The notes below the pieces were generated by a model that was not told where the DNA came from, searched no databases, and was given only the letters and a program-made list of their open reading frames with translations. Of a stretch of 64,000 bases of DNA, positions 56,372-64,000 are shown one piece after another. The stretch is taken from contig CANFWT010000002.1 in assembly GCA_947450895.1 (NCBI GenBank), positions 1-64,000 on the forward strand, in the 5' to 3' direction. Origin of the DNA: Comamonadaceae bacterium. Its GTDB lineage: Bacteria; Pseudomonadota; Gammaproteobacteria; Burkholderiales; Burkholderiaceae_C. Numbering within the stretch: position 1 is the first letter of the stretch; every line of letters begins with the position of its first letter. The position numbers and the translations under genes were made by a program.

Positions 56372-57301
56372 CTACTCCTGGTTCCAGTACAAGCGCATCG
56401 GGTTGTCCACCAGCAGCTTGCGCTGCAGCGCTGCCGTGGTGGCGATGTGGGGAATAAAGTCGACCAGCAGGCCGTCGTCGGGCATGTGGTCTTTCAAATT
56501 GGGGTGCGGCCAGTCGGTACCCCAGAGCACGCGGTCGGGAAACTCTTCGACGATGGCGCGGGCGAAGGGAATCACGTCGCGGTAGGCATTTTGCTCACCC
56601 TGCAGGGCCTTGGGTCCGGTAACGCTCAGGCGTTCGGGGCAACTCACCTTGCTCCAGACATTGGGATGCTCGCGCATGAACCTCTGAAAAAGCGCGAATT
56701 GCGGCCCGTTCAGGGGCAGCGATACGTCAGGGCGGCCCATGTGGTCCACCACCACGGTGGTGGGCAGTGCGGTAAAAAAGTCCCAAAGCTCGGGCAGGTC
56801 CACCGCCTCAAAATAAATCACCACATGCCAGCCCCAGGCCTTGATGCGCTGGGCAATTTCCAGCAATTCGTCCTTGGGCGTGAAATCCACCAAGCGCTTG
56901 ACAAAGTTAAAGCGCACGCCGCGCACGCCCGCCTCGTGCATGGCCTGCAACTCAGCGTCGCTCACGCTGCGTTTGACCGTGGCCACGCCGCGCGCCATGC
57001 CGCCTGCGTGCAGCAAAGCATCCACCATCGCCCGGTTATCGGCGCCGTGGCAGGTGGCTTGCACGATCACGTTGCGGGCAAAACCCAGGTGGTCGCGCAG
57101 CGCAAAGAGCTGGCCTTTGGAGGCGTCGCAGGGCGTGTACTTGCGCTCGGGCGCATAAGGAAACTCCGCGCCCGGTCCGAACACGTGGCAATGCGCGTCC
57201 ACGCTGCCCGGCGGCAGCGCAAAGCGCGGCTTACTGGGGCCGCTGTACCAGTCCAGCCAGCCGGGGGTCTTGGTGAAATCGCCGGAAGTGGGTTTCGTCA
57301 T
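56372..57301 (-). CDS. ligI: 2-pyrone-4,6-dicarboxylate hydrolase (PmdD/LigI)
   Basis: Hydrolyses 2-pyrone-4,6-dicarboxylate to 4-oxalomesaconate. The 309-residue amidohydrolase-superfamily protein has VDAHCHVFGPGAEFPYAPER near residue 32 and VVVDHMGRPD. SKVSCPERLS follows, and the metal/active-site end RVLWGTDWPHPN carries the conserved Asp. No divalent cation is needed by LigI-type enzymes. The ATG ending 57301 is chosen, since the longer frame begins with TTG. It lies 115 bases after ligK, the widest gap in the operon, and just before ligA. Confidence 0.93.
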   Translation of the reverse strand: MTKPTSGDFTKTPGWLDWYSGPSKPRFALPPGSVDAHCHVFGPGAEFPYAPERKYTPCDASKGQLFALRDHLGFARNVIVQATCHGADNRAMVDALLHAGGMARGVATVKRSVSDAELQAMHEAGVRGVRFNFVKRLVDFTPKDELLEIAQRIKAWGWHVVIYFEAVDLPELWDFFTALPTTVVVDHMGRPDVSLPLNGPQFALFQRFMREHPNVWSKVSCPERLSVTGPKALQGEQNAYRDVIPFARAIVEEFPDRVLWGTDWPHPNLKDHMPDDGLLVDFIPHIATTAALQRKLLVDNPMRLYWNQE

Positions 57302-57416
57302 AAAGGGGCGTGAAAAAAACGGTGGCAAGAGGTGCTTGTGCGCCGCAGCCTGGCGATTTCTGTCCGCAGGACAGCATGAGCCAGGATGCGGTGCGCAAGC
57401 GCCGAGGCGAGGTGCG

Positions 57417-58100
57417 TCAATCGATGTATTTCAGTCCAGCCGCAGCCAGGGGTTCGCGCATCTTGTACATATCCAGGCCCAGCACGCCGGCGGCCAGCTT
57501 GGCGCGCTTTTCACCTTCAAAGCTCTCGCGCTTCTCAGCCGCGTCGGCCACGGTTTGGGCCATGGCGGCGGGCACTACGACCACGCCGTCCACATCAGCC
57601 ACCACCACGTCCCCGGGGTTGACGATGGCGCCAGCGCATACGACCGGGATATTGACCGAGCCCAGCGTCGCCTTGATCGTGCCCTTGGCGTGAATGGCCT
57701 TGCTGAACACCGGAAAGCCCATGCGTTCGAGCTCGTCCACGTCGCGCACGCCGCCGTCGATGACCAGCCCACGCGCGCCGCGCGCCTGAAAGCTGGTGGC
57801 CAGCAGGTCGCCAAAAAAGCCGTCCTCGTTCTCGCTGGTGCAAGCCGCCACCGCCACGTCGCCCGGCTGCAATTGCTCGGCGGCCACGTGCATCATCCAG
57901 TTGTCGCCGGGCTGCAGCAGCACGGTCACTGCCGTGCCGCAGATGCGGGCGCCCCGGTAGACAGGGCGCATATAGGGCTTCATGAGGCCTACGCGGCCCA
58001 TGGCCTCGTGGATAGTGGCCACGCCAAAGCGGCCCAGTTTTTCCACCGCCGCCGCGTCGGCGCGGACGATGTTGCGTTTGACGATGCCAAGCGTTGTCAT
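57417..58100 (-). CDS. ligK: 4-carboxy-4-hydroxy-2-oxoadipate aldolase/oxaloacetate decarboxylase (PmdF/LigK)
   Basis: Final pathway step: splits 4-carboxy-4-hydroxy-2-oxoadipate to pyruvate and oxaloacetate and can decarboxylate the latter. The 227-residue class II aldolase of the RraA-like fold has the N-terminal [41 protein letters not shown] is followed by the metal and substrate region [20 protein letters not shown]. It starts two bases after the ligJ stop. The pmdF name applies in Comamonas. Confidence 0.94.
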   Translation of the reverse strand: MTTLGIVKRNIVRADAAAVEKLGRFGVATIHEAMGRVGLMKPYMRPVYRGARICGTAVTVLLQPGDNWMMHVAAEQLQPGDVAVAACTSENEDGFFGDLLATSFQARGARGLVIDGGVRDVDELERMGFPVFSKAIHAKGTIKATLGSVNIPVVCAGAIVNPGDVVVADVDGVVVVPAAMAQTVADAAEKRESFEGEKRAKLAAGVLGLDMYKMREPLAAAGLKYID

Positions 58101-58102
58101 GG

Positions 58103-59131
58103 TTAGCGTCCTTTGGCTTTCAGGGCGGCGTCCAGGCGCGGAAATACGCGCCGGGCGTTGCCCTCGTAGATCTGGTGGCGCTGCGCGGCGCTGAGTTGGG
58201 TGGAGGCTTCGATGTAGCGCTTGGTGTCGTCGAAATAGTGGCCCGTCTCGGGGTCGATGCCGCGCACCGCGCCAATCATTTCGCTGGCAAACAGGATGTT
58301 GTCCACCGGGATCACCTTGGTCAGCAAATCTATGCCCGGCTGGTGGTAGACGCAGGTGTCAAAGAAGATGTTTTTGAGCAAATGGTCTTGCAACAGCGGT
58401 TTTTTCAGTTCCTGCGCCAGGCCCCGAAAGCGGCCCCAGTGGTAAGGCACCGCGCCGCCGCCGTGGGGAATCAAAAACTTCAGGGTCGGGAAGTCTTTGA
58501 ACAAGTCGCTGGTCAGGCACTGCATGAAGGCTGTGGTGTCGGCGTTGAGGTAGTGCGCCCCGGTGGTGTGAAAGCAGGCGTTGCAGCTGGTGCTCACGTG
58601 GATCATGGCGGGGATGTCGTACTCCACCATCTTTTCGTAAATGGGGTACCAATGGCGGTCGCTCAAGGGGGGCGAGGTCCAATGCCCGCCGGAAGGGTCG
58701 GGGTTGAGGTTGATGCCGACGTTGCCGTACTGCTCCACGCACTTCACCAGCTCAGGGATGGAGGTGGCCGGGTCCACGCCGGGGGACTGGGGCAGCATGG
58801 CAGCAGGAATGAAGGAGTCAGGGAACAGCTGCGCCACGCGAAAACACAGCTCGTTGCAAATGGCGGCCCAGGTGGACGAGACCTGGAAGTCGCCAATGTG
58901 GTGCGCCATAAAGCTCGCGCGCGGGCTGAACACGGTGAGGTCGCTGCCGCGCTCGCGCATTTTGGCCAGCTGGTTCTGCTCAATCGACTCGCGCAGTTCG
59001 TCGTCGCTGATTTTCAGGTCGGACACTTTGGGCATGAGGGCCGCATCCTGGATGCCGGCAATTTGCTGCTTGCGCCAGGTTTCCAGCGCCTTGGGCGCGG
59101 TGGTGTAGTGGCCGTGCACGTCGATGATCAT
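58103..59131 (-). CDS. ligJ: 4-oxalomesaconate hydratase (PmdE/LigJ)
   Basis: Hydrates 4-oxalomesaconate (enol or keto form supplied by the tautomerase) to 4-carboxy-4-hydroxy-2-oxoadipate. The 342-residue amidohydrolase-family protein starts [17 protein letters not shown] with the zinc-binding Hx[21 protein letters not shown] and the final [20 protein letters not shown] follow. It lies between pobA (29 bases upstream) and ligK. The pmdE name applies in Comamonas. Confidence 0.94.
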   Translation of the reverse strand: MIIDVHGHYTTAPKALETWRKQQIAGIQDAALMPKVSDLKISDDELRESIEQNQLAKMRERGSDLTVFSPRASFMAHHIGDFQVSSTWAAICNELCFRVAQLFPDSFIPAAMLPQSPGVDPATSIPELVKCVEQYGNVGINLNPDPSGGHWTSPPLSDRHWYPIYEKMVEYDIPAMIHVSTSCNACFHTTGAHYLNADTTAFMQCLTSDLFKDFPTLKFLIPHGGGAVPYHWGRFRGLAQELKKPLLQDHLLKNIFFDTCVYHQPGIDLLTKVIPVDNILFASEMIGAVRGIDPETGHYFDDTKRYIEASTQLSAAQRHQIYEGNARRVFPRLDAALKAKGR

Positions 59132-59160
59132 GGGGGTGCTTCCTTCAGAAAGTGGGGTCT

Positions 59161-60372
<1,212 letters not shown>

Positions 60373-61704
60373 TCAGGCTTTGAAGGTGTGCACCAGCACC
60401 AGGGAAATGGACGGAAAGGCCAGCAGCAGCGCAATACGCATAAAGTCCGAGAGCAAAAACGGCACCACGCCCTTGAAGGTTTCCACCAGCGGCACGTCTT
60501 TGGCCAGGCGGTTGATGATGAACACGTTCATACCCACCGGCGGATGTACCAGGCCAATTTCGACCACCATCAGCGCCAAAATGCCAAACCACACGCTCTT
60601 GTCGGTGCTGCTCAGGCCGTAAAAGTCCAGGCCCATGACCACCGGGTAAAAAATCGGAATGGTCAGCAAAATCATGGCCAGGCTGTCCATCACACAGCCC
60701 AGGAAGATGTAAATCACCAGAATCGCCACCATCACCACCATGGGGCTCAGGGCACTGGCCTGCACCCAGGCGGCCAGTTCCACCGGCATTTGCGACAGCG
60801 CCAGCGCGGTGTTGAGCATGTCCGCCCCCAGCAGCACCAGGTAAATCATGGCCGTGGCCTGCGCGGTGCCCAAAATGCTGTCCACCACACCCCGCCCCCG
60901 CATGCCGCCGCTGACCACCGCCAGCACGCCGCAGGCTGCAGCGCCAATGGCGGCCGCCTCGGTCGGGTTGGCCCAGCCACCGTAAATACCCACGATCACC
61001 ACCAAAAACACCAGCAGCACCGGCGCCACATGCAGGGTGGCGCTTAGGCGCTCGCTCCAAGGCACGCGCGGACCGGCCGGACCGGCTTGCGGGCGCAGCG
61101 TGACGATGATCTTGACTACCAGCATGTAGCCTGCGGTGGCAATCAGCCCCGGCAGCACGGCGGCCATGAACAGCTTGCCAATCGACTCCTGGGTCAGGAT
61201 GGCGTAAATCACCAGCGGCACCGAGGGCGGAATCATGATGCCCAGCGTGCCCCCGGCCGCTAAGGCGCCGGTGGACAGCGCGCCAGAATATCCAAAGCGG
61301 CGCAACTGCGGCAAAGCCACCTGCCCCATGGTGGCCGCCGTGGCCAGGGACGAACCGCAAATCGCGCCAAACCCAGCGCAGGCGCCAATGGCCGCCATGG
61401 CAATACCGCCCTTGAAGTGGCCCATAAAAGCCTCCACAAAGCGAAACAGCGCCGCGCTCAAGCCCCCATGGGTGGCAAACTGACCCATCAGCAAAAACAG
61501 CGGAATCACCACAATGTCGTAGTTCGACAGGCGGGCGTAGGCCAGATTTTTCAAAAAGTTCAGCAGCGGCAGCGCCTGCCCGTCGGTCAAATAGAAATAA
61601 CCCGCCGCTCCCGCCGTAAACATCGCAATGCCAATGGGCACGCGCAGCACCAAAAGCAGCATCAGGCCGCTAAATATCAGCCCGCCGATCGCAATACCGC
61701 TCAT
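60373..61704 (-). CDS. TRAP transporter large permease (DctM-like)
   Basis: A 443-residue, 12-helix subunit of a tripartite ATP-independent periplasmic transporter, driving Na+- or H+-coupled uptake. Family stretches are LLMGQFATHGGLSAALFRF, FGAICGSSLATAATMGQVAL, GGTLGIMIPPSVPLVIYAIL and IGLVHPPVGMNVFIINR. The ATG ending 61704 overlaps the small permease stop by four bases (ATGA). The gene context suggests an aromatic acid such as 4-hydroxybenzoate or protocatechuate as substrate; TarPQM for p-coumarate is a known precedent. Confidence 0.93.
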   Translation of the reverse strand: MSGIAIGGLIFSGLMLLLVLRVPIGIAMFTAGAAGYFYLTDGQALPLLNFLKNLAYARLSNYDIVVIPLFLLMGQFATHGGLSAALFRFVEAFMGHFKGGIAMAAIGACAGFGAICGSSLATAATMGQVALPQLRRFGYSGALSTGALAAGGTLGIMIPPSVPLVIYAILTQESIGKLFMAAVLPGLIATAGYMLVVKIIVTLRPQAGPAGPRVPWSERLSATLHVAPVLLVFLVVIVGIYGGWANPTEAAAIGAAACGVLAVVSGGMRGRGVVDSILGTAQATAMIYLVLLGADMLNTALALSQMPVELAAWVQASALSPMVVMVAILVIYIFLGCVMDSLAMILLTIPIFYPVVMGLDFYGLSSTDKSVWFGILALMVVEIGLVHPPVGMNVFIINRLAKDVPLVETFKGVVPFLLSDFMRIALLLAFPSISLVLVHTFKA

Positions 61705-62255
61705 GCTGAGACTCCCAGTGCGGGCGTGACGCTGCGACGCAGATGCAGGGCGAACATATAAAAACCGGCAAGCGCCAACAGCACAAAACCCGGCACCATC
61801 AAAATTTGGGCCATCCACAGCGGCCAGCCCAAAATCATGCTGGTTTCACCGGCGGCACGGATGGACAAAGCGCCCTCTAAGGCGCGCCAGGTCACCACGC
61901 TGCCAAACAGGCCGACCAGGCCAGAACCCAAAGCGTCCAGGCGGTGCACGGTTTGGGCGCTTGCACGGGCGGTGAAAAAGTCCACCTTCACATCTCCGCC
62001 ATTAAGGTGGCAAAAGGCAAAAAAGCTGGCCGAGGCAAAGGCTGCTGCCATTTGCAAAATCTCCACGTCCCCCGGCACCGGCGCGGAAAACAGCTTGCGC
62101 CCCACGATGCTGACAATGCTCATGGCCACCAGCAGCAAAAACACGGCGCCGCCCAAGAGCGCCAGCCACCGACAGGCGGCAAAAAGCAGGCGCCCACAGG
62201 CGCTGAAGCCATGGGGCGACACGCTGGCGTCGTTGGAAGCACTTATTTCTTGCAT
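61701..62255 (-). CDS. TRAP transporter small permease (DctQ-like)
   Basis: A 184-residue, four-helix partner of the large TRAP permease. An N-terminal polar stretch is followed by hydrophobic segments near 30-48, 70-90, 108-122 and 145-165. VDFFTARASAQTVHRLDALG is a typical cytoplasmic loop of the family. The start codon ending 62255 lies 84 bases after the binding-protein stop. The stop overlaps the large permease start. Confidence 0.9.
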   Translation of the reverse strand: MQEISASNDASVSPHGFSACGRLLFAACRWLALLGGAVFLLLVAMSIVSIVGRKLFSAPVPGDVEILQMAAAFASASFFAFCHLNGGDVKVDFFTARASAQTVHRLDALGSGLVGLFGSVVTWRALEGALSIRAAGETSMILGWPLWMAQILMVPGFVLLALAGFYMFALHLRRSVTPALGVSA

Positions 62256-62339
62256 GGGTATCCCTTGGCTGCGGCACCCGCCGCTGCCAAGCGGCGGTGC
62301 ACACGTTCAATACAGGCTATAAGGTGGTCTGCGACCGGC

Positions 62340-63362
62340 TTATTTGTCGGTGTTCTTCACAATCAGCGCGCGGGCGCTGTCTAGCAACTGCTTGCCGTTC
62401 GCTCCCTTGGCGCTCACATCTGCCACCCAGGCATCGGTCACTGTTTGACCGACTTTTTTCCAGCTCTCGAGCTCGGATTTGGGAATCACGTTGGTGGTGT
62501 TTTTGGTGGTGAGCTTTTTGCCTTCTACATCAGCCGCCAAAAAGGCTTTACCGGCGATGCCTGAGAGCGACTTGCCGCTGTTGGCGTCAATCACCTTCTT
62601 CAGGTCGGCAGGAAGACTCTCGTATTTGGCCTTGTTCATGGCCAAGACGAACACCGAGGTGTAAATCGCAGGCTCTACCGGATCGGTCTCGGAATGGAAC
62701 TTCACCAGTTCCTGAATCTTCACAGCGGGCACCACCTCGTAGGGCACCAAAGCGCCATCAATCACCGACTTGGCCAGTGCCTCGCTCACCTGGGGCACCG
62801 GCATGGCCACGGGCGTGGCGCCCAGGGCTGCGAGCATTTTGTTGGTCTGGCGCGTGGGGGCGCGCACTTTTTGGTCCTTCAGGTCGGCCATGACCTTGAT
62901 CGGTTTGTTGACCATGTGGAACACGCCATCGCCATGCACGTGAAAGGCCAGGGGATGCACGTCTTTGAACTCGGCCAGGTCATTGAGCTGCACATAGTCC
63001 CACACCGCCTTGCTGGTGGCCTCGGGGTTTTGCATCATGAAGGGCAGCTCAAACACCTCCACCAGGGGAAAACGTCCGGCCGAATAGCCTAAAAGCGTCC
63101 AAGTGACGTCCACCACGCCGTCTTTGACCTGGTCAAACAACTGGGGCGGCGTGCCACCGAGCTGCATGGACGGATAAATCTGGCACTTGATCTTGTCAGC
63201 CGACTCTTGGGCGATACGGTCGCACCAAGGCTTGATGAACATGGTTTGCGCAGCCGACCCGGCGGGCAAGAAGTGATGCAGTTTCAGCGTCACGGTTTGC
63301 GCCGAAGCGGCCAAAGCGCAGGCCAGCACGGGAAGTGCCAGCAGGGATTTCAAAGCTTTCAT
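62340..63362 (-). CDS. TRAP transporter substrate-binding protein (DctP-like)
   Basis: A 340-residue periplasmic receptor with a signal peptide (LLALPVLACALAASAQ). The mature region starts TVTLKLHHFLPAGSAAQTMF. The TRAP stretch RAPTRQTNKMLAALGATPV, the carboxylate-binding arginine region, is followed by VIDGALVPYEVVPAVKI. The ATG ending 63362 is preferred because AGGAG (63371-63375 on the minus strand) lies eight bases upstream; the in-frame ATG ending 63368 would leave only two bases. The operon context points to an aromatic acid ligand. Confidence 0.92.
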   Translation of the reverse strand: MKALKSLLALPVLACALAASAQTVTLKLHHFLPAGSAAQTMFIKPWCDRIAQESADKIKCQIYPSMQLGGTPPQLFDQVKDGVVDVTWTLLGYSAGRFPLVEVFELPFMMQNPEATSKAVWDYVQLNDLAEFKDVHPLAFHVHGDGVFHMVNKPIKVMADLKDQKVRAPTRQTNKMLAALGATPVAMPVPQVSEALAKSVIDGALVPYEVVPAVKIQELVKFHSETDPVEPAIYTSVFVLAMNKAKYESLPADLKKVIDANSGKSLSGIAGKAFLAADVEGKKLTTKNTTNVIPKSELESWKKVGQTVTDAWVADVSAKGANGKQLLDSARALIVKNTDK

Positions 63363-63399
63363 TGTCATGTCTCCTGTTATAAAAAATGTTCTTTTTCCA

Positions 63400-64000
63400 T
63401 CATGCAGCGCCGTCCCACACCGAGACGGGCACCATCACCTCGCCGCGCATCAACAAGCGCGCGGTGCGCAGCAAGGCGGCGCGGCTGACATTGTGCGGGT
63501 TGGCGGGGTCCAGCCCCAGCGCCACGCTGAATTCTCCGGTCGGGTGCTCCACCGACACGGTGCGCTCCAAGCCCTGCTGCGGCATCACAGCCACTCCCTC
63601 GCACACCGAGCCGGGCAGCACGCACGCCGTGCCCACCGTGACCGCCGCCAGCACACCAATGGCGTCGTGGCACACGTGGGGAATAAAGCTGCGCGTCGCC
63701 AAGCTGCCGCCGGAGCGGGGCGGCGCAATCAGCGTCATCTTCGGGTAGTTCTTTTTGGACACATCGCCCAAGCCCATCAACACCGACACCTGCAAGCGCA
63801 GCGCCTCGATGCGCGCCTTTAACTCCAGGTTGGTGTTGAGTTCTGCCACGCTCTCGTAGCCGGTACAGCCCAAGTCACTGGCTTTGAAAATCACCAGCGG
63901 CATGCCGTTGTCAATGCACGTCACGTCCAGCGTGAAGGGTTCGATACCCGGCGCGCTCACGGTGATGCGGTCCAACACCCGCCCGGTGGGCAGCAAACCA
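63400..64000 (-). CDS. 4-oxalomesaconate tautomerase (PrpF/GalD/PmdU-like), 5' end beyond window
   Basis: PrpF-fold isomerase that shifts the enol and keto forms of 4-oxalomesaconate, the product of LigI. About 200 C-terminal residues are visible. They include LDVTCIDNGMPLVIFKASDL with an active-site Cys-Asp-Asn pattern, KKNYPKMTLIAPPRSGG, HPTGEFSVALGL and SRAALLRTARLLMRGEVMVP. The family is about 350-370 residues, so roughly 160 residues lie past base 64000. The frame is open to the edge. It would be the first visible gene of the pmd operon, 31 bases before the TRAP receptor. Confidence 0.85.
   Translation of the reverse strand, partial: GLLPTGRVLDRITVSAPGIEPFTLDVTCIDNGMPLVIFKASDLGCTGYESVAELNTNLELKARIEALRLQVSVLMGLGDVSKKNYPKMTLIAPPRSGGSLATRSFIPHVCHDAIGVLAAVTVGTACVLPGSVCEGVAVMPQQGLERTVSVEHPTGEFSVALGLDPANPHNVSRAALLRTARLLMRGEVMVPVSVWDGAA

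Overview
This 64 kb window looks like a chromosomal segment of a Comamonadaceae-type betaproteobacterium (Rhodoferax, Polaromonas or Comamonas relatives). The evidence is a GC-rich, densely packed layout, the rpsP-rimM-trmD-rplS order, the EarP/EF-P pair with arginine 32, a Bug-family binding protein, and a protocatechuate 4,5-cleavage (pmd/lig) operon ordered as in Comamonas. No prophage, IS transposase, CRISPR array or rRNA operon was seen. One tRNA gene, tRNA-Val(TAC), is present.

Bases 1-18800 are mostly housekeeping. They hold the 3' part of argA, guaC, a DEAD-box RNA helicase, orn, a translationally coupled M48 protease / pterin dehydratase / rsgA trio, a CobD/CbiB-like membrane protein, a Nudix CoA pyrophosphatase and the rpsP-rimM-trmD-rplS operon. 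These are followed by a GNAT protein with a coupled membrane protein, a fatty acid desaturase, an RsmB-type methyltransferase, a DUF1653 protein, purN and a tandem pair of acyl-CoA dehydrogenases.

Bases 18838-29976 are the most distinctive block. On the minus strand, in transcription order, are a TonB-dependent outer-membrane receptor, an aspartyl/asparaginyl beta-hydroxylase-family protein, a large lipoprotein peptide-binding protein, two permeases and a double ATPase (YejABEF-like). Together they could form an outer-to-inner-membrane import route with a 2-oxoglutarate-dependent modifying enzyme. The two permease genes are separated by 642 bases that contain three copies of a GC-rich hairpin repeat and no gene.

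Bases 30168-53133 contain an exported ATP-dependent DNA ligase, an HNH endonuclease, ribF, ileS-lspA, a Bug-type binding protein, a quinone oxidoreductase and an SDR protein lacking the usual catalytic Tyr/Lys. Next come a DMT exporter, a small membrane protein, mgtA, a small exported protein, hup with tRNA-Val, pgsA-uvrC, earP-efp, a LOG-family protein, an MFS transporter and rmuC.

Bases 53216-64000 are one long minus-strand catabolic operon. A tautomerase (cut by the window edge) and a TRAP transporter (P, Q, M) are followed by pobA, ligJ, ligK, ligI, ligA, ligB, ligC and a DUF1932 oxidoreductase. It should import an aromatic acid, hydroxylate 4-hydroxybenzoate to protocatechuate, open the ring by 4,5-cleavage and carry the product to pyruvate and oxaloacetate. 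The TRAP genes and pobA occupy the place held by the MFS gene pmdK in the Comamonas pmd operon.
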